A stretch of DNA of 14,007 nucleotides from an uncultured Saprospiraceae bacterium (lineage in GTDB: Bacteria > Bacteroidota > Bacteroidia > Chitinophagales > Saprospiraceae). The translations under genes and the position numbers were made by a program. The stretch lies in contig CAKUWM010000044.1 in the NCBI GenBank assembly GCA_934699305.1, forward strand, positions 1 through 14,007, in the 5' to 3' direction. The notes beneath the pieces were generated by a model. It was not told where the DNA came from and did not search any database. It worked only from the letters and a program-made list of their open reading frames with translations. Positions 1 to 8,440 of the stretch are shown here, one piece after another (the first letter of the stretch is position 1; every line of letters begins with the position of its first letter).

Positions 1-905
1 TTGTAGGCCAGGAAAACATGATTGACCGACTACTGGTGGGACTGCTCACTAAAGGGCATATCCTATTAGAAGGCTTGCCCGGACTGGCCAAGACATTAGC
101 TATAAAAACTTTAGCTAATCTGGTCAACGGTAAGTTTTCAAGAATTCAATTTACTCCCGATTTGCTTCCCGCCGACATCTTAGGTACGATGATTTACAAT
201 CCGGCACAAAATCAATTTTCAGTAAAGAAAGGACCGGTTTTTGCCAATTTCGTCCTCGCTGATGAAATCAACCGAGCTCCGGCTAAGGTGCAGAGCGCCC
301 TCCTTGAGGCAATGCAAGAAAAACAAGTAACCATCGGAGAAGAAACATTTAAACTACAAGAACCATTTCTTGTAATGGCAACCCAAAACCCTATAGAGCA
401 AGAAGGCACTTATCCACTTCCGGAGGCACAATTAGACCGTTTCATGCTGAAAGTCACTATAGGCTATCCATCCAAAGAAGAAGAGCTCAATATCATAAGG
501 CGACACATGGATCAGTCCATTGACCAGTCTCAATCACCTGTAGCTACGACCATGGAAATATTAGAGGCACGTGACTTACTTAAATCCATCTATTTAGACC
601 CTTCCCTTGAAAACTATATCATCGACATCGTCTTTGCAACACGCAATATTAAAGCCATAGGATTGCCGGATCTCGAACCCATGATTCAATATGGAGCATC
701 TCCAAGAGCAAGCATCAACCTTGCATTGGCATCAAAGGCTATGGCTTTTATCAGAAGAAGAGCTTACGTCATACCCGACGATATCCGTTCTATTGCAATG
801 GATGTGCTTAGACATCGTATCGGTATAACTTATGAAGCAGAAGCGGAAGGTATCAGCCGCGAATCTATCATTACTTCTATTCTTAATACCGTACAAGTAC
901 CATAA
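1..905 (+). CDS. moxR: MoxR-family AAA+ ATPase (5' end outside window)
   Basis: AAA+ ATPase of the MoxR group, known as chaperone-like partners of vWA-domain proteins. Counting from the ATG at 18, I see Walker A GLPGLAKT (19-26), Walker B with LADEINRA (80-87), sensor 1 ATQNP (121-125), an arginine-finger region LDRF (R141) and sensor 2 in SPR (R230). The ATG at 18 is probably not the true start: the frame is open back to the window edge and reads VGQEN just before it, which fits the conserved lead-in of MoxR proteins. About 35-45 N-terminal residues are therefore likely missing. It heads the Bat-type operon; the next gene starts 27 nt after its stop. The protein should be cytoplasmic and act on the DUF58 and vWA proteins downstream. 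Family assignment is firm; the exact client is inferred. Confidence 0.95.
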   Translation, partial: VGQENMIDRLLVGLLTKGHILLEGLPGLAKTLAIKTLANLVNGKFSRIQFTPDLLPADILGTMIYNPAQNQFSVKKGPVFANFVLADEINRAPAKVQSALLEAMQEKQVTIGEETFKLQEPFLVMATQNPIEQEGTYPLPEAQLDRFMLKVTIGYPSKEEELNIIRRHMDQSIDQSQSPVATTMEILEARDLLKSIYLDPSLENYIIDIVFATRNIKAIGLPDLEPMIQYGASPRASINLALASKAMAFIRRRAYVIPDDIRSIAMDVLRHRIGITYEAEAEGISRESIITSILNTVQVP

Positions 906-932
906 CCGACCTTTTCGTCACAATACGATAGT

Positions 933-2219
933 ATGCGATTTATTACATTATTTTTTTTAATGGCTCTAACTCAATTATCCCACGCGCAGATAGTAACATG
1001 TGACGACCTCTGGGAAGGTGAATCAAGCGATCAAAACTATTACATCGGCGGAAGAATCGACGATGTACACGTCTTTAGGCTCTTCCTATGCCGGCATGAT
1101 AATGGCCTTAAAGGTTATTATGAAATGGTATCAGCACGTGTCAATGTCGAAGTGGAAGGGTTTTTGAAAGGCGACTCTATTTTTTTGGCAGAATATAGCC
1201 CTCATCAACGGGTTTTAGGAATGATTAGAGGACAACTAAAAGATTCTGTTTTTATCGCCAGCATGACCACCCCATCAGGGGATTTTACAGGCGAAATGGA
1301 AGGAATAGCAATGAAAAACTGGGCATTTGCAAAAACCCCTCCTCTTACCCAATTAAATAAAACTACTTTATATACATGCCCGGAAAACCCGGACCAAACA
1401 ATGCTGCTTTTTTATCCATCCGACAACTCTTGTAGAGGCATATTTTATAATAGATTGATGAAAAAAACCTTCTATTTGGCAGGAAAAAAACCCGACAATA
1501 AAGATAAACAATACAAGCTAACGACTTTTACCATACCGCCAAGTGGCACACTGATGACCTGTAAATTGGATGAAAACGGCTTTACTCAGACCATCCTACC
1601 CGGTAAGGTTTACAATATGAAGGCATCATTAACCCTTCCTCAAAATATCATAGAAAAATCAAACCGCCATTATTCTTACGAAATTTATTTTCCCAGGATA
1701 GGCACCAATGACCCTTCTAATCAATTTAATAAAATCGTCGAAGGAATAAGACACACCTTTGACTCAATTTATACCGCTCTTATTCACCCCGGACAGGAAG
1801 AACAATTGCACAACCGAGCAGGCACCATGACTGCATGGTTTGAACCTTCATTCTTCTCACACAAATGGCTCTGTGGACATTTTATTCTTCAAAACAATAA
1901 AACCGATTCCTCTCAAATTATTGCAGTTAATTATAACTATCGAAAAAATAAATTATTAAATTTCAATGATATCATCACCGGACCAACTTTGGAAGATAAT
2001 TCATGGAATAATATTTTAGGATTAAATGATACCAATAATCCTTCCGCCTCCGACGATGTGTACAGTGCACCGGCGATGTCTTATCGCGGATTATTATTGA
2101 GTACACCTTTTGACCGGCTTTTTGATAGAAAAATGTATCAAACCGATAAAAGTATTCCAAAAATCCGATGGAAATGGTGGAAGCCGGAATTTTGGGAATT
2201 TAAATTACAACAACTCTAA
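933..2219 (+). CDS. Secreted protein of unknown function inside the Bat operon
   Basis: I do not recognise a named family with certainty. The first 18 residues form a clear signal peptide ending SHA-Q, so the 428-aa product is predicted to be exported. Residues about 37-125 are rich in short beta-strand and glycine patterns (GGRIDD, GYYEM, GFLKGDSIFLAEY, GMIRGQL, GEMEGI), like the small beta-barrel N-terminal regions that precede DUF3298-type domains in other Bacteroidota proteins. Residues about 247-350 (YEIYFPRIG, FNKIVEGI, later NYNYRKNKLLNFNDII) loosely resemble the DUF4163/DUF3298 arrangement; this is a weak, inferred match. Residues 411-423 are tryptophan-rich. The stop overlaps the start of the DUF58 gene by 1 nt (TAATG), so it is probably translated with the operon. 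A gene in this position between moxR and DUF58 is unexpected. Confidence 0.8.
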   Translation: MRFITLFFLMALTQLSHAQIVTCDDLWEGESSDQNYYIGGRIDDVHVFRLFLCRHDNGLKGYYEMVSARVNVEVEGFLKGDSIFLAEYSPHQRVLGMIRGQLKDSVFIASMTTPSGDFTGEMEGIAMKNWAFAKTPPLTQLNKTTLYTCPENPDQTMLLFYPSDNSCRGIFYNRLMKKTFYLAGKKPDNKDKQYKLTTFTIPPSGTLMTCKLDENGFTQTILPGKVYNMKASLTLPQNIIEKSNRHYSYEIYFPRIGTNDPSNQFNKIVEGIRHTFDSIYTALIHPGQEEQLHNRAGTMTAWFEPSFFSHKWLCGHFILQNNKTDSSQIIAVNYNYRKNKLLNFNDIITGPTLEDNSWNNILGLNDTNNPSASDDVYSAPAMSYRGLLLSTPFDRLFDRKMYQTDKSIPKIRWKWWKPEFWEFKLQQL

Positions 2220-3091
2220 TGAATATCAAAGAATTGTTGGCAAAAGTTCGCAAAATCGAACTCCGGTCCCGGGATATTTCCCGACAATTGTTTAATGGAG
2301 ACACTCTTAGCTTCTTTAAAGGCAGAGGAATGTCCTTTTCAGAAGTTAGAGAATACCAATACAGCGATGATATTCGCTTTATTGACTGGAATGTCACAGC
2401 CAGAACAGGCATCCCATTTGTCAAACTGTATGAGGAAGAACACGAACTAAATGTCGTTTTGCTCGTTGACATAAGCCAGTCAACCTACTTTGGGACAGAT
2501 CAAAAACTAAAGAGCGAAGTCATCGCAGAAATCAGTGCAGTACTTGCATTAGCTGCTATTCAAAGCAACAACAAAGTCGGACTTATACTGTTTTCAGATC
2601 GAATTGAACATTTTATTCCGCCCGGCAAAGGACGTAATCAGATATTGCGCATCATCCGACAATTGGTAGATCCTCAACCCCAAAACAAAGCAACTAACCT
2701 CCATTTAGCTCTCCAATTTCTCAATAATGTCGTAAAAAAGAACAGTATTTGTTTTTTAATATCTGACTTTATGGACGAAAACTTTACTGAATCTATACGC
2801 ATAGCAGGAAGAAAACATGACCTGATTGCTATATGTCTCGACGATAAGGCAGAACGCCAATTACCGAATATAGGACTTATGTATGCCGTAGATCCCGAAG
2901 ACGGACGCACATACGAGGTCGACACATCTGACCCTTTTTCACAAAAAATGTACGCTTCAAAATATACAGAAAGAATCAGCCGATTGCGCAAAGTCTTGGC
3001 TGAAAGCAAAGTGGACCTGATACAGGTGGATACCGATGAGAAAGAAGATTATATACGTAAACTAATCCGGTTCTTTAAATCCAGAAAATGA
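2219..3091 (+). CDS. DUF58 domain protein (vWA-like)
   Basis: Soluble 290-aa protein of the DUF58 family, which is nearly always encoded next to moxR. The hallmark block is present at residues 28-70: GDTLSFFKGRG, then EVREYQYSDDIRFIDWNVTA and the following P-F-V-K. A vWA-like fold follows with MIDAS-type residues D84-x-S86-x-S88 (VDISQS), a threonine around 159 and an aspartate at 183 in ISDF. No signal peptide or membrane segment is visible, so it is likely cytoplasmic. It starts on TAATG overlapping the preceding stop by 1 nt and ends in an ATGA overlap with the next gene, which suggests translational coupling. The role as MoxR partner is inferred from family knowledge and gene order. Confidence 0.93.
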   Translation: MNIKELLAKVRKIELRSRDISRQLFNGDTLSFFKGRGMSFSEVREYQYSDDIRFIDWNVTARTGIPFVKLYEEEHELNVVLLVDISQSTYFGTDQKLKSEVIAEISAVLALAAIQSNNKVGLILFSDRIEHFIPPGKGRNQILRIIRQLVDPQPQNKATNLHLALQFLNNVVKKNSICFLISDFMDENFTESIRIAGRKHDLIAICLDDKAERQLPNIGLMYAVDPEDGRTYEVDTSDPFSQKMYASKYTERISRLRKVLAESKVDLIQVDTDEKEDYIRKLIRFFKSRK

Positions 3092-4032
3092 CGCTCCAGA
3101 TTATAAGACGGTGGTTTTTTATTGTTGGCCTGATACTGCTTTTAGCGCCTTTTCTGCATGCCCAAATTCAAATGGAGGTTACACCTGACACCAACCGTAT
3201 TTTAATTGGGGATAAAGTCAAACTAACTTTTACCATTACTTGTGAACCATCTATCGAAATAGAACAACTGACATTGGATTCGATAACTGTATTAACCGGC
3301 TTTGAACTCAGTGATGCGACCGATTGGGTTGAGAAAAAAACTCAAATGTCTAAAATTCTAACAAAAGAAATTATGCTCACCGTCTTCAATCCCGGTGAAT
3401 ATGAATTCCCCAAAGTTCCTTACACTTATAGATATCAAGGAAATACGAAAATAGGCGCTTCGGATTCATGGCATTTGACGGTCTTGCCTTATACCACACC
3501 TTCACAGGACATTGCCCCCAATAAGGATATCATAGAAGATAATTCAATATGGAATAAATACGGCAACTTTATCCTAATGACCATTGGTGCAATTACCTTA
3601 CTGCTCATCGTATTTTATTTTTATTCCCGCTTTCGAAAGCATAAGTCAACAAATGATGTGCCAGCGGTTAAGTTGAATCCTGCAGAAAAAGCCTTGACTT
3701 CGCTTGCAGCACTTAAAGTAAGCGAGAGCTGGAAAGATGAAGACCCCAAAGCTTTCCAGACTGACTTATCAACCATCCTTAGAAATTATTTACAAGAGGC
3801 AACATCTGTTCCGGCATTGCACCTCACTTCTCATGAGATTATTCATTCGCTCAAAAAACTAAGCCCTCCCGAGTCTATCCTCGACACGACAGACAAAGCA
3901 CTCAATATAGCCGACCTGGTGAAATTTGCCAAAGCACAAAGCAGAGAAGAAATCAATCTTTCATTTATCGATAAGGTAAGAGACCTTGTGCTTGAAACCG
4001 AAGTATTTCTCCATCAAAAAAAAGTTGAATAA
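3088..4032 (+). CDS. Membrane-anchored BatD-like protein
   Basis: 314-aa protein with an N-terminal signal sequence (residues 1-25, ending LHAQ), an exported beta-rich segment at about 27-135 resembling the Ig-like first domain of BatD/oxygen-tolerance proteins (VTPDTNRILIGDKVKLTFTI; NPGEYEFPKVPY), one membrane helix at about 160-180 followed by the basic stop-transfer RFRKHK, and a helical cytoplasmic domain at about 198-312. The latter contains the pattern AFQTDLSTILRNYL and PALHLTSHE, seen in the C-terminal part of comparable operon members. It is much shorter than a full BatD, which carries several such exported domains. It overlaps the DUF58 gene by 4 nt (ATGA) and batA by 1 nt (TAATG). 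Its topology could link exported Bat domains to cytoplasmic MoxR/DUF58; that is inference. Confidence 0.85.
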   Translation: MTLQIIRRWFFIVGLILLLAPFLHAQIQMEVTPDTNRILIGDKVKLTFTITCEPSIEIEQLTLDSITVLTGFELSDATDWVEKKTQMSKILTKEIMLTVFNPGEYEFPKVPYTYRYQGNTKIGASDSWHLTVLPYTTPSQDIAPNKDIIEDNSIWNKYGNFILMTIGAITLLLIVFYFYSRFRKHKSTNDVPAVKLNPAEKALTSLAALKVSESWKDEDPKAFQTDLSTILRNYLQEATSVPALHLTSHEIIHSLKKLSPPESILDTTDKALNIADLVKFAKAQSREEINLSFIDKVRDLVLETEVFLHQKKVE

Positions 4033-5060
4033 TGCTGGATCTGGGGAGTTTTGGTTTTAAATATGCTTATGTCCTAATACTCTTGCCGGTGTTATGGGCT
4101 GCTTTCTATTATGCCCATAAAAACAAACAAACCTTTGGATTTTTCCTCCCTGGAGTAAAATCAATTAAGGAAATATCAACACTTCGTACAATTGGACTGA
4201 AATACCTGCCCTGGCTCACATATATAGGCCTATCTTGTCTCCTCATAGCTCTGGCTCGCCCTTTATCACTTCAAAAAAATGAAATCATCAATGAAAGTGG
4301 TATCGATATTTCTCTTGCCATCGACTTATCAACAAGTATGCTGGCTAAGGACTTTAAACCCAATAGATTGGAAGTCACCAAGCATTTGGCGGAAGAGTTT
4401 GTACAGAGTCGTCCCAACGACCGTATCAGTATCGTAGCCTTTGCAGGTGAAGCACTCTCTATGTGTCCACTTACCTATGACCATAAAATGGTAGTCAATA
4501 TCCTCGCCTCCCTCAACCAAAATACACTTACCGACGGCACTGCCATCGGTAGTGGATTGACTTCCAGCGTCAACAATCTAAAGGACTCAAAGGCCAAAAG
4601 TAAAGTTATCATTCTCCTCACGGATGGTGTAAATACAGCAGGCTACATAGATCCAACTACCGGAGCAAAACTTGCGGCAAAATATGGCATCAGAGTATAT
4701 GTCATCGGAGTAGGTAGTGAAGGTCAGGCTGAAACACCCGTCAGCCGCACTCCTAGTGGGCAAATAATATATGGATATGTACCAGTAGAAATAGATGAAC
4801 CTCTGATGACAGAAATAGCCAATATCACCAATGGCCAATATTTCAGAGCTATAGATGAAAACTCATTACAACAGATCTACAATCGAATCAATACTTTGGA
4901 GAAAACCAAAATTGAAAAAAATATTTCTGTCAAAGAATTTGATGAATACCGAATATTTTTAATTATAGGTAGCCTCTTACTGCTGTTGGAATTGACTTTG
5001 TCCAATACCCTTTTAGGTACACCAATTATAAGAAAAGACGATGATGGGAATAACAATTGA
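4032..5060 (+). CDS. batA: BatA-type vWA membrane protein
   Basis: 342-aa vWA protein with the usual Bat layout: two N-terminal membrane helices (about 11-28 and 57-76), a vWA domain at about 90-290, and a C-terminal helix at about 307-325. The metal-ion-dependent adhesion site is complete: D98-L-S100-T-S102, T170 in DGTAIGSG, and D198 in LLTDG. Length matches the family. Basic residues after the first helix and after the last point to a vWA domain on the outer side of the inner membrane, by the positive-inside rule. It starts on TAATG overlapping the previous gene and its end overlaps the next ORF by 20 nt. In Bacteroides, the bat genes were named for aerotolerance; the molecular job in this organism is unproven. 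Confidence 0.92.
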   Translation: MLDLGSFGFKYAYVLILLPVLWAAFYYAHKNKQTFGFFLPGVKSIKEISTLRTIGLKYLPWLTYIGLSCLLIALARPLSLQKNEIINESGIDISLAIDLSTSMLAKDFKPNRLEVTKHLAEEFVQSRPNDRISIVAFAGEALSMCPLTYDHKMVVNILASLNQNTLTDGTAIGSGLTSSVNNLKDSKAKSKVIILLTDGVNTAGYIDPTTGAKLAAKYGIRVYVIGVGSEGQAETPVSRTPSGQIIYGYVPVEIDEPLMTEIANITNGQYFRAIDENSLQQIYNRINTLEKTKIEKNISVKEFDEYRIFLIIGSLLLLLELTLSNTLLGTPIIRKDDDGNNN

Positions 5061-6783
5061 ACGACCTGAATTTTTATTGCTGCTCTTAATTGTACCTATT
5101 CTGGGCTTTTTCCTTAATAGGTGGAAAAACTCCCGTCAAAAAAGGGCATTCCGATTTGCCAATAAGAACCTTCTTCAAAAACTAACTAATAATCCTGTGC
5201 ATTTCAAAGATAGAAGCTCATCAATTGTACTGACAGCCTTTAGTCTTATTATCCTTGCCCTTGCAAATCCCCAACTGCCGGGTAAGCCCGATAAGGTAAC
5301 AAAAAAATCAGCTGATATAATCTTCGCCTTTGACGTCAGCAAGAGTATGCTTTCTCAAGATGTGTCGCCTGACCGACTGACCCGGGCTAAACTTTGGGCT
5401 ACAGAATTGATTAAATCAATGCCCAATCAACGTATCGGCTTGGTAGTCTTTGCCGGGACCGGATATGTGTATATGCCATTGACCGATGATGCCAATGCAG
5501 CCATTGAATTTATCAACGGCATCTCCACTGAAATGGCAAGCTTTCAAGGAACCGCTATTGGAGATGCCATAGACGCTGCCCAGCAAGCATTTTCAAATGT
5601 AGCAGAAAAAAGCAAAGGCCTCATCCTCATTACCGATGGCGAAGACCATGACTCCGATGCACTTAAAACTGCAACCACAGCGGGTCATCAAGGCCTGGTC
5701 ATCACGACAATCGGCGTAGGTACCGAAAAAGGTGGCATGATTCCCGAATTATCTGACGATGGTATGCGCTATAAAATGGATGAAAATGGACAACCCGTAC
5801 GCAGTAAATTGAATGAAAAAATATTGCAGGAAATTGCTTCTGTCACACAAGGTAAATACTACAACCTCAACCATCCGGCACAAGCTTCACAAGGCGTGAA
5901 ACAAATGATCCAGGGTTTAGACAAAGGTGTTTATGAAACCCAAGATACGTCCAATAATACTTCTTTGTACTTGCTTTTCCTATGGCCGGCATTCATTTTG
6001 CTTCTTTTTGAATTTTTTAAAAACAGGATGCCAAGACGTAGCTCTAAAAATATCCGTCAAATAGGCCTTTCATCCTTCCTTTTTATTATTTTATTTATAT
6101 CTCCCTATACAACACCTGCCCAAAGCGCCCGGAAATTATTGAATGAAGGCAACAAAGCTTATCGTTCCAATGACTTTGAAGGAGCAAGACAAAAATACGA
6201 CCAAAGTGCTCAAAAACAACGGAACTTTGACAACGTTTATAACGAAGCCAATGCCCTCTATAAGTTGGGCAAGTATCCGGAAGCTGCAGAAAAAAATATG
6301 GAAGCCTTCGGTTTAGCCAAATCTCCTGAACAAAAATCTATGTCCGCATACAACTTAGGAAATTCTTTCTATCAAACAAAAGATTACTCCAAAGCTATTG
6401 ATGCCTACAAACAAGCACTCCGAAACAACCCCGCTGACCTCGATTCTAAAGAAAACCTCACCAAAGCCCTCACTATGCAACAACAACAAAATCAACAAAA
6501 CAAAGATAAAAACAAACAAAATCAAGAGGAGCAGGATAAACAAGATAAAAACAACGAAAATAAAAATAAAGATCAAGCCCAAAACAATCAAAACGGCAAC
6601 CAGTCAGGCAACAACCGGTCGCCTTCCGGGCAAGAGTCCAATCAACAACCTCAATCCGGCAAATTAAGCCAACAAGAAGCAGAGAATTTGTTGCGCATCA
6701 TGAAGGAAGAAGAAAAAAATACCCGCGCCAAAGTAATGAAGCAAGGTCAACAAAATCCAACCTATAACGGTAAAGACTGGTAA
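5041..6783 (+). CDS. batB: BatB-BatC fusion: vWA membrane protein joined to a TPR protein
   Basis: 580-aa ORF combining two proteins normally encoded separately. Residues 1-325 are BatB-like: membrane helices at about 10-26 and 61-78, a vWA domain with intact MIDAS (D98-V-S100-K-S102, T171, D199) and a helix at about 308-326. Residues 330-580 are BatC-like: a second hydrophobic export segment (341-361, ending TPAQ), TPR repeats at about 363-470, a K/N/Q-rich low-complexity stretch at about 479-540, and the terminal GKDW typical of BatC. Charges (RWKNSRQKR after helix 1; KNRMPRRSSK between helices 3 and 4) place both vWA and TPR parts outside the inner membrane, so the fusion is topologically sensible. 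An in-frame ATG at 6028 could also start a free BatC. It overlaps batA by 20 nt. Either of the first two ATGs could be used. Confidence 0.9.
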   Translation: MMGITIERPEFLLLLLIVPILGFFLNRWKNSRQKRAFRFANKNLLQKLTNNPVHFKDRSSSIVLTAFSLIILALANPQLPGKPDKVTKKSADIIFAFDVSKSMLSQDVSPDRLTRAKLWATELIKSMPNQRIGLVVFAGTGYVYMPLTDDANAAIEFINGISTEMASFQGTAIGDAIDAAQQAFSNVAEKSKGLILITDGEDHDSDALKTATTAGHQGLVITTIGVGTEKGGMIPELSDDGMRYKMDENGQPVRSKLNEKILQEIASVTQGKYYNLNHPAQASQGVKQMIQGLDKGVYETQDTSNNTSLYLLFLWPAFILLLFEFFKNRMPRRSSKNIRQIGLSSFLFIILFISPYTTPAQSARKLLNEGNKAYRSNDFEGARQKYDQSAQKQRNFDNVYNEANALYKLGKYPEAAEKNMEAFGLAKSPEQKSMSAYNLGNSFYQTKDYSKAIDAYKQALRNNPADLDSKENLTKALTMQQQQNQQNKDKNKQNQEEQDKQDKNNENKNKDQAQNNQNGNQSGNNRSPSGQESNQQPQSGKLSQQEAENLLRIMKEEEKNTRAKVMKQGQQNPTYNGKDW

Positions 6784-6931
6784 ACTTTCCTCAATATTTG
6801 TATTAACTTTATCTCCTCTTCGGAAAAATATCATAGACTATTCAAAAATTATTAACTTAGGCGGCATAATGAGAAGTTTGTATTGGTCAAGAATACCAAT
6901 TTCAGAATTTTTGTTTGTTAAAATCTACACT
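6784..6931. other. Gap between the Bat operon and putP
   Basis: 148-nt AT-rich non-coding stretch. I find no convincing intrinsic terminator for the Bat operon here. An ATG at 6869 is in frame with putP but would add 21 residues with no family counterpart, so I treat 6869-6931 as leader. The right half holds a candidate promoter, listed separately. Confidence 0.5.
6883..6913 (+). promoter_or_regulatory. Candidate Bacteroidota-type promoter of putP
   Basis: TTG at 6883-6885 is followed after 20 nt by AATTTTTG at 6906-6913, one mismatch from TAnnTTTG. Predicted transcription start is near 6919, giving a leader of about a dozen nt before the ATG at 6932. Weak on its own in AT-rich DNA. Confidence 0.3.
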
Positions 6932-8434
6932 ATGCAGCTATACGAAGGCATCTCCATTGGATTGTATTTATTGTTGATGATTGCTATCGGCATTTATTCG
7001 TACCGAACTTCCACGAGCAATTCAGAGGAATTTTTAATCGGTGGTCGCCGTTTAGGTGCAGCCGTGACGGCACTTTCAGCCGGAGCTGCTGATATGAGTG
7101 GCTGGTTGCTGATGGGTCTGCCGGGAGCCATGTATATTACCGGACTTTCGAGTGCTTGGATTGCAATTGGATTGACTATCGGTGCTTATCTCAATTATAT
7201 CTTTATTGCTCCAAGACTTCGTGTTTATACCGAAGTAGCACAGAATTCAATCACGCTCCCCGTCTTTTTTCAAAATCGATATAAGGACAAAACGCAGCTT
7301 TTGAAAATCACTTCTTCCATTTTTATCCTCATATTTTTTACATTATATACCTCTGCAGGCATGGTTTCGGGTGGGAAACTCTTTGAATCAGCCTTTGGAA
7401 TGGACTATTCTACCGGGCTTTGGATTACCAGCGTTGTTGTTGTTTTATATACTTTTTTGGGTGGCTTTTTGGCTGTCAGCCTAACAGACTTTGTTCAGGG
7501 GACCATCATGGTTCTTGCTCTATTAATCGTCCCTATTGTCGCTGTCATACAAATCGGTGGACCCATCGAAACATTAGAAATTATTCAAAGCAAAGGCGCT
7601 CAATATTTAAATTTATTTAAAGGTACAACGATAGTCGGTATATTATCTTTAATGGCATGGGGATTGGGATATTTTGGACAGCCACACATTTTAGTGCGCT
7701 TTATGGCCATTGACAAGCCAAAGGACCTTGTCAAAGCGCGTCGTATCGGAATTTCCTGGATGATCCTGACAGTAGGCGGAGCTCTTTGTGTCGGCTTGAT
7801 AGGCATTGCTTACTTAATGAAATTAGATCCTGCTTCGATGACCTCATTTGATCAATCTTCAACAAAGGCGGAAACCATATTCATTTATTTTGCAAGAATT
7901 TTATTCCATCCACTCATCGGTGGATTCCTGTTAAGTGCCATCTTGGCTGCTGTAATGAGCACTATTTCTTCCCAACTGTTAGTGACTTCCAGTTCATTGG
8001 TAGAAGACATTTATAAGTCTGTATTGAAAAAAGATAATGTCAGTCAAAAACATTTACTTATAGCGGGGAGAATATCTGTCCTCGTTGTAGCCATTATAGC
8101 TTTAGCGCTTTCCTTCCACCCTAAAGATAGTATCCTAAACTTGGTAGGCAATGCCTGGGCAGGCTTTGGATCGGCATTTGGACCATTGGTTCTGCTTTCA
8201 TTGCTCAATAAAAAGTCAACCTGGCAAGGCGCTTTTGCCGGCATGTTGGTCGGCGGCGTAACCGTATTAATGTGGGTTTACTTTGACCATCCTTTTAAAG
8301 ATTGGTACGAGATGATACCCGGATTTATCCTTTCATTCCTTACCAATATCTTAGTTTCAACCTGGACGTATAAAGAAAATCCCGCTATAACTTCAGAATT
8401 CGATGAAGTGACAAAAATGTTAAAAAATGAATAA
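6932..8434 (+). CDS. putP: Sodium/proline symporter PutP
   Basis: 500-aa inner-membrane transporter of the solute:sodium symporter family; it imports L-proline with Na+. The N-terminal third is diagnostic: EEFLIGGRRLG at 32-42, SAGAADMSGWLLMGLPG at 49-65 with D54 and S56 at the positions of the Na+-site residues D55/S57 of the E. coli protein, and AWIAIGLTIGAYLN after that. Further signatures are GYFGQPHILVRFMAI (246-260) and AVMSTISSQLLV (340-351), whose S343/T344 match the E. coli S340/T341 sodium ligands. Length equals the usual 500 or so. I chose the ATG at 6932 because it gives the normal PutP N-terminus; the upstream ATG at 6869 adds an unrelated peptide. It is separated from the Bat operon by a gap and converges on the S51 peptidase gene. 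Confidence 0.95.
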   Translation: MQLYEGISIGLYLLLMIAIGIYSYRTSTSNSEEFLIGGRRLGAAVTALSAGAADMSGWLLMGLPGAMYITGLSSAWIAIGLTIGAYLNYIFIAPRLRVYTEVAQNSITLPVFFQNRYKDKTQLLKITSSIFILIFFTLYTSAGMVSGGKLFESAFGMDYSTGLWITSVVVVLYTFLGGFLAVSLTDFVQGTIMVLALLIVPIVAVIQIGGPIETLEIIQSKGAQYLNLFKGTTIVGILSLMAWGLGYFGQPHILVRFMAIDKPKDLVKARRIGISWMILTVGGALCVGLIGIAYLMKLDPASMTSFDQSSTKAETIFIYFARILFHPLIGGFLLSAILAAVMSTISSQLLVTSSSLVEDIYKSVLKKDNVSQKHLLIAGRISVLVVAIIALALSFHPKDSILNLVGNAWAGFGSAFGPLVLLSLLNKKSTWQGAFAGMLVGGVTVLMWVYFDHPFKDWYEMIPGFILSFLTNILVSTWTYKENPAITSEFDEVTKMLKNE

Positions 8435-8440
8435 AACGCT

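Noticed and set aside
6355..6667. Long overlapping frames on both strands across the K/N/Q-rich part of the BatB-BatC ORF
   Set aside because: They are by-products of the repetitive A-rich codons; their sequences are low-complexity with no domain or signal.
6869..6931. Upstream ATG extending putP by 21 residues
   Set aside because: The added peptide has no PutP counterpart, and the ATG at 6932 gives the normal family N-terminus; a promoter-like element overlaps the extension.
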